DNA of 7,902 bases from an uncultured Clostridia bacterium (GTDB lineage Bacteria; Bacillota; Clostridia; Christensenellales; Borkfalkiaceae), in contig CAJGDO010000032.1 in the NCBI GenBank assembly GCA_904502225.1, positions 1 through 7,902 on the forward strand. The letters run 5' to 3'. A model generated the notes under the pieces. The model searched no databases. It had not been told where the DNA came from and saw only the letters and a list, made by a program, of their open reading frames with translations. Below are positions 1-5,791 of the stretch, one piece after another. Both the position numbers and the translations under genes were made by a program. How positions within the stretch are numbered: the first letter of the stretch is position 1; each line of letters starts with the position of its first letter.

Positions 1-993
1 CACTATGCACACGTTGACTGTCCAGGCCACGCAGACTACGTTAAGAACATGATTACTGGTGCTGCTCAAATGGACGGTGCTATCCTCGTTGTTGCTGCAA
101 CTGATGGTCCAATGCCACAAACAAGAGAACACATCCTTCTCGCTCGTCAAGTAGGCGTTCCTTACATTGTAGTATTTATGAACAAATGTGACCAACTCGA
201 CGATCCAGAACTTTTGGAACTCGTTGAAATGGAAATCAGAGAACTTCTTTCTGAATATGGTTTCCCTGGTGACGATACCCCAATCATCAAGGGTTCTGCA
301 TTAAAAGCTTTAGAATGCGCACAAGCAAACGAAGGCGATGCAGTTACAAATGCAGCTGAAACACAATGCATTAAAGAACTTATGGATGCTGTTGACTCTT
401 ACATCCCAGCTCCAGAAAGAGACGATGCTAAACCTTTCTTACTTCCTGTAGAAGACGTATTCACCATCTCTGGTCGTGGTACTGTTGCTACTGGTAGAGT
501 AGAAAGAGGTGTTGCTCACGTGAACGACCCAGCAGAAATCGTTGGTCTTTCTGAAGAATCAAGAAACACAGTTATCACTGGTCTTGAAATGTTCAGAAAA
601 CTTCTTGACGAAGCACAAGCTGGTGACAACGTTGGTGCTCTTCTTCGTGGTATCGACAAGAAAGATATTGAACGTGGCCAAGTTATTGCTAAACCAGGTT
701 CAGTTAAACCACACACCGTATTCGAAGGTCAAGTTTATATCTTAACCAAAGAAGAAGGTGGCCGTCACACTCCATTCTTCAACAACTATCGTCCACAATT
801 CTATTTCAGAACAACAGACGTTACTGGTTCAATCAAATTACCAGAAGGCGTTGAAATGGTAATGCCAGGCGACAACATCAAAATGGACGTTGAACTCATC
901 ACCCCAATCGCTATGGAAGAAGGTTTGAGATTCGCTATCCGTGAAGGTGGCAGAACTGTAGGTTCAGGCGTTGTTTCTAAAATCGTTAAGTAA
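1..993 (+). CDS. tuf: Elongation factor Tu, 5'-truncated by window edge
   Basis: EF-Tu is the cytoplasmic GTPase that delivers aminoacyl-tRNA to the ribosomal A site. The frame is open from base 1. It begins inside the G domain, about 74 codons into the gene by comparison with E. coli EF-Tu, so 330 residues are visible. Bases 16-30 encode DCPGH (G3), 181-192 encode NKCD (G4), and the SAL of G5 is in GSALKALE. After the G domain come the beta-barrel domains, with the family segments ISGRGTVATGRVERG and RTVGSGVVSKIVK at the C-terminus. Relative to E. coli there is an insertion of about ten residues just after SALKALE, with two cysteines. Such length variation is common in the family. Codon use favours AAC, GAC, TTC and CCA, as expected for a very highly expressed gene. 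The methionine at base 49 is internal, not the start. The stop is TAA, followed by an intrinsic terminator. Identification is essentially certain. Confidence 0.98.
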   Translation, partial: HYAHVDCPGHADYVKNMITGAAQMDGAILVVAATDGPMPQTREHILLARQVGVPYIVVFMNKCDQLDDPELLELVEMEIRELLSEYGFPGDDTPIIKGSALKALECAQANEGDAVTNAAETQCIKELMDAVDSYIPAPERDDAKPFLLPVEDVFTISGRGTVATGRVERGVAHVNDPAEIVGLSEESRNTVITGLEMFRKLLDEAQAGDNVGALLRGIDKKDIERGQVIAKPGSVKPHTVFEGQVYILTKEEGGRHTPFFNNYRPQFYFRTTDVTGSIKLPEGVEMVMPGDNIKMDVELITPIAMEEGLRFAIREGGRTVGSGVVSKIVK

Positions 994-1024
994 TTAACTT
1001 TTTAAGAGAAAAAACCAAATAATT

Positions 1025-1053
1025 AAAGGTGTAGATTTTTCTACACCTTTTTT
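1025..1053 (+). terminator. Intrinsic terminator of tuf
   Basis: There is a perfect 10-bp stem (AAAGGTGTAG, 1025-1034, with CTACACCTTT, 1041-1050) with a 6-nt loop, followed by a run of T (1048-1053). It lies 32 nt after the tuf stop and before the next promoter, so it separates tuf from the following operon. Confidence 0.93.
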
Positions 1054-1071
1054 ATTTATATAAACAGCATA

Positions 1072-1100
1072 TTGACATTTTTTTTGCCTTATTATATAAT
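1072..1100 (+). promoter_or_regulatory. Consensus sigma-A promoter of the 601-aa/lemA operon
   Basis: TTGACA at 1072-1077 and TATAAT at 1095-1100 are separated by exactly 17 bp. Both hexamers match the housekeeping consensus perfectly. The predicted transcription start is near 1107, about 23 nt before the ATG at 1130. No operator is obvious, so strong constitutive transcription is the simplest inference. Confidence 0.9.
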
Positions 1101-1129
1101 GTATATATAAAGGTTTTTGGAGTTTAACT

Positions 1130-2935
1130 ATGGAAAACTTGATGCTTGAACCGTTAAAGTTTTATGAAAATACGGCAAAAGCACTGCACGAGCAAAACAC
1201 AAAAGAATATTTTGATGAACTTGTTAAAAAGTCCAAGGTTGACCAAGACGCCAACCGAAAAACTGTTGCTAAATATAAAAAACAAAAGAAAATAGTTGAC
1301 CATTTAGAAGGCAAAATATCCAAATATAAAACGCTGAAAGGCTTTATTATTTTCTTAATTGTTGCAAGTATTTTGACCGCGATTATCGGTTTAGTTGCGG
1401 GGGAAGGGATTGCACAAATTTTATGCCCTGTTATAGGCACGGCTTGCACTGTTTTGTTTATAATTTTAATCGTTAAAAAGTTAAATAAAGCCATTAAACA
1501 AATAGAGCAGTTAAAGGAAATTGAAAACAAAAAGGCACAAGACCTTTTGGAAGAGGCAGAAAGGCAAATGGCACCGCTTAACGCACTGTTCACCGAGTAT
1601 GACACCTTTAACCTTATTGAAAAGACAATGCCAAACATAAAGTTTAACAGACATTATGACGGCAAAACTCACACCGATTTTAACAAAAATTACGATTTTG
1701 TTGATATAATCGGCTATAACCGCTCGGCAGTGGACACTGTTTCGGGCAGACTTTTTGAAAATCCGTTCGTTTTCTATCGCTACATTGACCATTATATAGG
1801 TAGCAAAACTTATATGGGCAGTTTAGTTATTCACTGGACGACTGTGGAAAGGGATAGCAACGGCAGATATAGAACGGTGCATCACACAGACACCTTGCAC
1901 GCATCGGTGATTAAGCCTTACCCTGAATATCATTACCAAACGGCGTTAAGTTTTGGCAACCAAAACGCACCCGACTTAAACTTTTCAAGAAAAGCCGAGC
2001 ATATTGAAAAACTTTCGGATAAGGAAATTGAAAAGAAAATTAGAAAAGGCGAAAAAAAGATAAAGAAAAAGGCTGAAAAGGCGACCAAAACGGGCGGGGG
2101 CTTTACCGAAATGACCAACGCTGAATTTGACGTTTTGTTTGGTGCTTTGGATAGGGATAACGAAGTTCAGTTTAGATACTTGTTTTCGCCACTTGCACAA
2201 GTTAATATGGTTAAACTTATGCGTTCACAAGTTGGCTTTGGCGATGATTTTTATTTTGCTAAACAAGGCAGGCACAACTTTATCCAAAGTGAACACTCGC
2301 AATTATGGGATATGGATACTGATGCTCAAAAATACTGCTCGTTTGATATAGATGATGCAAAAAACAAATTTGTCAATAGAAACAGTAATTTCTTTAAAAG
2401 CATTTATTTTGATTTTGCACCGCTATTAACAATCCCAACCTATCAGCAAGAGCCAAGTTTGATTTTTGAGCCGTTAGAAAAAAACAACGGCAACTATTCA
2501 AATTACGAGCATGAAGTTTTGGCAAACGCCATAGGTGCATCATATTTTGCACCAGAAGGCAGTGCAACCGACGTTATCTTAAAGGCAAGTTTAATCAAAA
2601 GAAAAAATAACACCGATATGGTTATGATAAACGCACAGGCTTATCAAGCACACAATAGAGTAGATTTTATACCTGTGTTTGGTGGGGACGGGAAAACGCA
2701 CCTTGTTCCAGTGCCTTGGATAGAATATTTGCCGATTGAAAAGAACACGCCTATTGCCGTTAGGGCAGTTGGGCAAAACAAACGGGATTTTATTGTGAAA
2801 GCATATAAAGAAAAAATCGACAACGCACTTTTCGACACGCCAACAGCATATTTGCACGGCTTATTTGCAAAGATTGTTGACAGTGCAGACGATAGTAGCA
2901 TAGACCAAGTGTTAAGTAAAATTGATAAAAAATAA
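1130..2935 (+). CDS. Two-TM coiled-coil protein resembling DUF3137, LemA partner
   Basis: This is a 601-residue protein of unknown biochemical function. Residues 20-68 and 115-150 are highly charged and probably coiled. They bracket two hydrophobic segments (about 71-89 and 95-115) that should form a membrane hairpin. The rest is a large soluble part, interrupted by a lysine-rich stretch (about 290-320). The segments SGRLFENPFVFYR (205-217) and EFDVLFGALDRDNEVQFRYLFSP (332-353, then AQVNM) resemble the core pattern of DUF3137 proteins as I remember it, in which a strand-rich domain follows two TM helices. That match is by eye and not proven. The start is set by TGGAG (1118-1122), 7 nt before ATG, under a consensus promoter. 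The lemA gene follows after 33 nt and is almost certainly cotranscribed. DUF3137-like and LemA proteins are often neighbours, which supports a joint role at the membrane. No catalytic motif was recognised. Confidence 0.8.
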   Translation: MENLMLEPLKFYENTAKALHEQNTKEYFDELVKKSKVDQDANRKTVAKYKKQKKIVDHLEGKISKYKTLKGFIIFLIVASILTAIIGLVAGEGIAQILCPVIGTACTVLFIILIVKKLNKAIKQIEQLKEIENKKAQDLLEEAERQMAPLNALFTEYDTFNLIEKTMPNIKFNRHYDGKTHTDFNKNYDFVDIIGYNRSAVDTVSGRLFENPFVFYRYIDHYIGSKTYMGSLVIHWTTVERDSNGRYRTVHHTDTLHASVIKPYPEYHYQTALSFGNQNAPDLNFSRKAEHIEKLSDKEIEKKIRKGEKKIKKKAEKATKTGGGFTEMTNAEFDVLFGALDRDNEVQFRYLFSPLAQVNMVKLMRSQVGFGDDFYFAKQGRHNFIQSEHSQLWDMDTDAQKYCSFDIDDAKNKFVNRNSNFFKSIYFDFAPLLTIPTYQQEPSLIFEPLEKNNGNYSNYEHEVLANAIGASYFAPEGSATDVILKASLIKRKNNTDMVMINAQAYQAHNRVDFIPVFGGDGKTHLVPVPWIEYLPIEKNTPIAVRAVGQNKRDFIVKAYKEKIDNALFDTPTAYLHGLFAKIVDSADDSSIDQVLSKIDKK

Positions 2936-2968
2936 TTTTTTATATAAAAACAAAAGGAGAAAACTAAA

Positions 2969-3628
2969 ATGTCAGTTCAATTAGATGAAAACAACGTAAA
3001 TTTAGAAGGCAAAGACGTTAACGTCATAAACCAATCAATCACTGCGAAAGTGGGCTTTGGTTCAAAACTATTTGAAATATTTTTGTGGATTTTATTTATA
3101 ATCCCAGGCGTAATTTTCACTTTCAAGAAAATTAAAGCCGACAATTATTTCCAACAACTTCAACAAAAAATTCAAAAGAACGCATCGCAAATTGATAACT
3201 ATATGGAGCAACGTGTTGTGGTGTTAAAAAACTGTGCAAAAATTTTGGATAAGCAAGCAGACTTTGAAAAGAGCGTTTTTGAAAACATTGCAAAGTATCG
3301 CAGTGGCAACGCAAACGATGACCAAAAAAGAAACGAAGTTGCAACCCAAATTGAAGATTTGTCAAAGAGCATTAACATAGCATTTGAAAATTACCCAGAC
3401 TTAAAAGCACACGAAGCGTTTGAAAATGCAATGAGGCAAAACTATCAACTTCAACTTGAAATCACTGCGGCACGTGAACTTTATAACGACACAATCAACG
3501 CTTGGAACAGAGATATTTTTGCTTGGCCAACCAAAATGATTGTTGCTGCTAAACACGGTTATAAAACCAGAATTCCTTTCTCAATTTCAGCAAGCGTTAA
3601 AGAAGAAGCAAGGGGAACTTTCTTTTAA
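2969..3628 (+). CDS. lemA: LemA family membrane protein
   Basis: This 219-residue protein matches the LemA family, whose members are membrane-anchored helical bundles of unknown molecular role. A polar N-terminal extension (1-33) precedes one TM segment (about 34-52), followed by long helices. Diagnostic pieces are QIDNYMEQRVVVLKNC (74-89), NYPDLKAHEAF (141-151) and ARELYNDTINAWN (168-180), matching the usual YPxLKA...F and ARxxYND...YN patterns. The 33-residue polar extension is longer than in classical LemA, where the TM helix is near the N-terminus. AAAGGAG at 2953-2959, 9 nt before ATG, is a strong ribosome binding site. It is the second gene of the operon started at 1072 and ends at a terminator shared with the convergent hup. 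The symbol reflects family membership only. Confidence 0.9.
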   Translation: MSVQLDENNVNLEGKDVNVINQSITAKVGFGSKLFEIFLWILFIIPGVIFTFKKIKADNYFQQLQQKIQKNASQIDNYMEQRVVVLKNCAKILDKQADFEKSVFENIAKYRSGNANDDQKRNEVATQIEDLSKSINIAFENYPDLKAHEAFENAMRQNYQLQLEITAARELYNDTINAWNRDIFAWPTKMIVAAKHGYKTRIPFSISASVKEEARGTFF

Positions 3629-3648
3629 TAAGTAATTTAAAAAAATAA

Positions 3649-3682
3649 AAAGGGCTAAAATTTATTTAGCCCTTTATATTTT
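3649..3682. terminator. Bidirectional terminator between lemA and hup
   Basis: A perfect 11-bp stem (AAAGGGCTAAA, 3649-3659, with TTTAGCCCTTT, 3665-3675) has a 5-nt loop. On the plus strand the stem is followed by a T-rich stretch (TTTATATTTTG). On the minus strand it is followed by a long T-rich stretch, the complement of 3635-3650. It therefore suits both convergent genes, with lemA ending at 3628 and hup at 3694. Confidence 0.9.
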
Positions 3683-3693
3683 GTTTGTTTTGA

Positions 3694-3963
3694 TTAGAAT
3701 GAATCTTTGTAAGCCTTACCGAATTTGAAAGTTGGAACTTTTGATGCATCAATTTTAATTTTTTCTTGTGTTTTTGGATTAATTCCTTCTCTTGCTGGTT
3801 TGCATTTTAATTCAAACGTGCCGAAGCCAGAGATTTGCACCTTTTCACCTGCGTTAAGTCCATCAGTTATTGCACCGATAACGCCATCAAGTGCTAAACC
3901 TGCATCTTTTAAGGTAATGCCTACTTTGTTTGCGATTGCTCTTACTAATTCGTTCTTATTCAT
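3694..3963 (-). CDS. hup: HU-family DNA-binding protein
   Basis: This is an 89-residue histone-like protein that bends and compacts DNA as a dimer in the nucleoid. It starts MNKNELVRAIANK and carries the family signature ISGFGTFE (44-51), the flexible DNA-binding arm (about 53-75) and the closing SKVPTFKFGKAYKD. The intercalating proline of the arm is kept (P63), but the usual GRNPxTG reads GINPKTQ, so R61 is Ile and G66 is Gln. The start at 3963 is chosen because GGAGGG (3974-3979 on the complement) sits 10 nt upstream and the product then has standard HU length. An in-frame ATG 18 nt earlier overlaps this ribosome binding site and is rejected. It is a single gene with its own promoter, convergent with lemA. 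It could be called HU or HBsu; IHF is unlikely given the length and sequence. Confidence 0.95.
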   Translation of the reverse strand: MNKNELVRAIANKVGITLKDAGLALDGVIGAITDGLNAGEKVQISGFGTFELKCKPAREGINPKTQEKIKIDASKVPTFKFGKAYKDSF

Positions 3964-3995
3964 AAACAAGAAACCCTCCATATATTTATAAATCT

Positions 3996-4023
3996 ATTAT
4001 ACCACATATAAAAATTATTTCAA
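3996..4023 (-). promoter_or_regulatory. Extended -10 sigma-A promoter of hup
   Basis: On the complement, TTGAAA (4018-4023) and TATAAT (3996-4001) are spaced by 16 bp. The -10 is preceded by TGG, giving TGGTATAAT, an extended -10. The predicted start is near 3989, leaving a leader of about 26 nt that contains the GGAGGG site. Confidence 0.82.
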
Positions 4024-4042
4024 TAGTTTTTTTAAAAAAAGT

Positions 4043-4065
4043 GCCATTTTTGAAAGAAAAATGGC
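4043..4065. repeat. Perfect 9-bp inverted repeat between divergent promoters
   Basis: GCCATTTTT (4043-4051) and AAAAATGGC (4057-4065) enclose GAAAG. The repeat is followed by TATTTTT on the plus strand and by ACTTTTTTT on the minus strand, so it looks like a terminator in both directions. No gene ends nearby: hup starts leftward at 3963 and the next gene starts rightward at 4162. It may be an insulator hairpin, a relic terminator or a protein-binding palindrome. The fold is clear; the function is not. Confidence 0.6.
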
Positions 4066-4100
4066 TATTTTTGCATAAAAAGGCTATGTTTTTGCTATTT
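4063..4100 (+). repeat. Short imperfect direct repeats upstream of the 4162 promoter
   Basis: GGCTATTTTTGC (4063-4074) recurs as GGCTATGTTTTTGC (4082-4095), with a further GCTATTT at 4094-4100, directly upstream of a -35 box at 4103. The offset of 19 bp is near two helical turns. The composition is very A/T-rich, so chance similarity is possible. It could be a tandem operator or an UP-like element. Confidence 0.25.
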
Positions 4101-4102
4101 AG

Positions 4103-4131
4103 TTGACAAATTTGCTTCTATTAATTAACAT
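4103..4131 (+). promoter_or_regulatory. Probable sigma-A promoter of the 364-aa gene
   Basis: TTGACA (4103-4108) is a perfect -35. At 17-bp spacing the -10 is TAACAT (4126-4131), a 4-of-6 match. Predicted transcription starts near 4138, giving a short leader to TTG at 4162. The -10 sits within the 8-bp palindrome AACATGTT (4127-4134), which could be an operator but is short enough to be chance. Confidence 0.6.
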
Positions 4132-4161
4132 GTTTACAAAACTTTTAGGTGGAAAAGCGTT

Positions 4162-5256
4162 TTGAACAGCAATTTATTTTCTTTTGGTATGCAACAAAAA
4201 CTTGTTTTTACCAACGATTTTGAGAAGATTTTAAGTATAATTAGCCAAACTTTACCATTTTCAAAGGTGGTGATAATTATTGAGGATAACGATTTTTTTA
4301 ACTTTGGAAAAGATTTTTCTAAAAAATTAACCGAGACGGGTATGCAAGCAATAAATCTTATTTATAGTCAAAACATAACAAGCCAAGTTGAAGATTTGAT
4401 AAAAGAATTTTCCTTTATTGACGTTAGGGGCGTGGTGGTTTTTTCTAAACAGGTTTTGCTGTCCTTAACAAAAAAAGATATTGGCGTGGAAAAGATATTT
4501 TTTATTCAAAAGCATATAGACGTTTATGGAATATTTTTTAACACAAACAACTTGATAAATAAGACAACATATTTTTTCGACTATAACGCTTTTTCAGAGC
4601 AATATTTAAGAAAAAGTTTGGCTATAAAAACCGTTCATTTAATCGACTATGCGTTCAAAAACGCCCTATTAAAAAATAGGGTGGAAACGCTATATTTTAC
4701 TAAACTTAAAAAAGAGTTGGTTGATGCGGTTGTGCTGATTGAAGATTTTTCCGCCAATTATATTAAACTTTATAATCTAAACTTGCGGTTAGAAAGTTTA
4801 ACTTGCCAAAGCGGTTATCCTTTTTGCTCGGCTAACGTTTGCTCATATCTGTTTTGCAAAGATTTTTTTAATTTTAACTGTTCTTTTTATTGTTCGCTTG
4901 AAGTGATTAAAAGAGTAAAGACCTTTTTAAAAAGCAAATTAAAATCTCAAAGTTTTAGTTATATCGAAAGGGCCAAAACGCTTGCCTTTTTATCGGGCGA
5001 AAATAAAAATCAAATTTTAAAAAACTTTAACGAGCAAGTAGCAAATATTGATAGCGACAATTTACCCACCATAAAAAATCAAATTGAAAAACTTGTTTTG
5101 ATTTATCAAAAGTTTATAGAAAAAGTTGTGGATAAACCCGCCTATGAAAATGCGAGTGAGCAACTTTTTTCTTTGTGTGTTTCCCTTTCGGGCGACACTT
5201 GTTATAGCATAAACAGTGGCACGGCCTTACGGGAAATTATGGATAAAAAAGTATAA
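4162..5256 (+). CDS. Orphan 364-aa protein with cysteine cluster
   Basis: I do not recognise this protein with confidence. The start is TTG at 4162: AGGTGG (4147-4152) lies 9 nt upstream, while the first in-frame ATG (4189) lacks a ribosome binding site. Residues 1-125 alternate hydrophobic strands and helices (SKVVIIIED at 34-42, RGVVVFSKQ at 89-97), as in a nucleotide-binding alpha/beta domain. The overall size and pattern faintly recall the dehydroquinate synthase/iron-alcohol dehydrogenase fold, but the metal-binding histidines of that family are not evident. Residues 215-244 hold six cysteines (215, 222, 227, 232, 240, 244) and two more lie at 339 and 347. There is no signal peptide or convincing TM helix, so it is probably cytoplasmic. 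It is rich in Phe, Lys and Asn. It has its own promoter and terminator, so it is probably monocistronic. Its last codon and stop overlap the -35 of the next gene's promoter. Confidence 0.75.
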   Translation: MNSNLFSFGMQQKLVFTNDFEKILSIISQTLPFSKVVIIIEDNDFFNFGKDFSKKLTETGMQAINLIYSQNITSQVEDLIKEFSFIDVRGVVVFSKQVLLSLTKKDIGVEKIFFIQKHIDVYGIFFNTNNLINKTTYFFDYNAFSEQYLRKSLAIKTVHLIDYAFKNALLKNRVETLYFTKLKKELVDAVVLIEDFSANYIKLYNLNLRLESLTCQSGYPFCSANVCSYLFCKDFFNFNCSFYCSLEVIKRVKTFLKSKLKSQSFSYIERAKTLAFLSGENKNQILKNFNEQVANIDSDNLPTIKNQIEKLVLIYQKFIEKVVDKPAYENASEQLFSLCVSLSGDTCYSINSGTALREIMDKKV

Positions 5257-5280
5257 AACGTCTAACTTGTGGCAATACTC
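5251..5280 (+). promoter_or_regulatory. Sigma-F-like (forespore) promoter nested in a terminator
   Basis: GTATA (5251-5255), 15 nt, then GGCAATACTC (5271-5280) fits the Bacillus sigma-F consensus, remembered as GYWTA, about 15 nt, then GGNNANAHTD. Only the last base disagrees. The -35 overlaps the final codon and stop of the upstream gene. The -10 overlaps the 5' arm of the terminator at 5274-5309, so the predicted start (about 5286-5289) lies in its loop. The same GTATAAAA/GGCAATA pair recurs before the SpoIIQ-like gene, which makes chance less likely. Sigma-G has an overlapping consensus; the GG favours sigma-F. Confidence 0.6.
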
Positions 5281-5309
5281 TCTTTACAAAAAAAAGAGAG
5301 TGTTTTTTT
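5274..5309 (+). terminator. Intrinsic terminator fused to the next start codon
   Basis: ACTCTCTTT (5277-5285) pairs perfectly with AAAGAGAGT (5293-5301) across a 7-nt loop. The stem extends outward by a T-G wobble and two A-T pairs. Seven T residues (5303-5309) follow, and the next base is the A of ATG at 5310. The hairpin terminates the 364-aa gene (stop at 5256), and its 3' arm also provides AGAGAG, the only ribosome-binding candidate for the 138-aa gene. Confidence 0.88.
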
Positions 5310-5726
5310 ATGCTTAAAAAAGTGTTGGTCATTTTGCTATCTTCATTTATTATGTTAAGTCTTTTGGTGTTTAACAATACGCCGATATTTAGAAATTACG
5401 CTGATGAATATGAAGTTTATTTGACCGATTTTTCCTGTTCAAACAAAATTATCAGTGTTGATAAATATAAATATCCATTTATTTTTAACGTTAAGGGCGA
5501 GTGTGCTGTGCTTAATAAAGACAAGTTTAGACTGCAAAGTTTTCTTAATGACTTGAACGCCCAAATTGTTTTTATCGAAAGTGATGAAGATTATGATTGT
5601 TATTACGCTTATTCGCCAAACATAAAAAATAGCAAGGTCATAAAAAACCAATTGGTAAACCTGCACGTAGCCATACTAAAAGATTGCGTAAAGGTGGGAA
5701 GCCCAATAATTTATGGAAGTTTTTAA
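5310..5726 (+). CDS. Exported/anchored 138-aa protein, possibly YwmB-like
   Basis: This small protein has an N-terminal KK followed by a hydrophobic segment (about 5-22), a signal peptide or membrane anchor, so most of it should lie outside the cytoplasm. The soluble part is an alternating strand/helix domain with RLQSFLNDLNAQIVFIESDE (74-93), YYAYSPNI (98-105) and a closing VNLHVAI...VKVGSPIIYGSF (116-138). The last two segments resemble the C-terminal pattern of clostridial YwmB proteins (TATA-box-binding-like fold, found near sporulation genes in Bacillus). I recall this by eye and hold it loosely. The start at 5310 is chosen because it supplies the whole signal sequence. AGAGAG at 5295-5300 lies 9 nt upstream, in the terminator's 3' arm. 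The upstream sigma-F-like promoter and the SpoIIQ-like neighbour 65 nt downstream suggest a forespore or engulfment-stage role. Confidence 0.75.
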   Translation: MLKKVLVILLSSFIMLSLLVFNNTPIFRNYADEYEVYLTDFSCSNKIISVDKYKYPFIFNVKGECAVLNKDKFRLQSFLNDLNAQIVFIESDEDYDCYYAYSPNIKNSKVIKNQLVNLHVAILKDCVKVGSPIIYGSF

Positions 5727-5733
5727 AATTAGT

Positions 5734-5762
5734 GTATAAAATGATTAAACTTGGCAATAATT
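5734..5762 (+). promoter_or_regulatory. Sigma-F-like (forespore) promoter of the SpoIIQ-like gene
   Basis: GTATA (5734-5738), 14 nt, then GGCAATAATT (5753-5762), where every -10 position fits GGNNANAHTD. The spacer is one base shorter than the usual 15-16. Predicted transcription starts near 5769, giving a leader of about 23 nt with AAGGAG at 5779-5784. Sigma-F control is established for spoIIQ in B. subtilis, so the match is biologically coherent. Confidence 0.6.
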
Positions 5763-5791
5763 AACTCGACAACCAAATAAGGAGAGAAAGT

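Noticed and set aside
542..745. Open frame inside tuf in another frame on the plus strand, and minus-strand frames at 162-371 and 516-716.
   Set aside because: Shadows of a certain EF-Tu gene, with no ribosome binding site and no recognisable protein.
1162..1638. 158-codon minus-strand open frame opposite the 601-aa gene.
   Set aside because: Its hydrophobic, Ser-rich product is the complement of Lys/Asn-rich coiled-coil codons. It has no promoter or ribosome binding site, and the sense gene has both.
3964..3981. Upstream in-frame ATG extending HU by six residues (MEGFLF).
   Set aside because: That ATG overlaps the GGAGGG ribosome binding site, which is correctly spaced for the ATG at 3961-3963. 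HU proteins typically begin with MNKxELV.
3725..3991. 88-codon plus-strand open frame opposite hup.
   Set aside because: It is antisense to a clear HU gene, starts right after the lemA terminator and has no ribosome binding site.
4189..4191. ATG as start of the 364-aa protein.
   Set aside because: No ribosome binding site precedes it, whereas TTG at 4162 has AGGTGG at a good distance. Not excluded experimentally.
5751..5780. Sigma-A promoter TTGGCA (5751) with AAATAA (5775-5780) before the SpoIIQ-like gene.
   Set aside because: The -10 is poor and overlaps the ribosome binding site. The sigma-F-like match using the same bases is much better.
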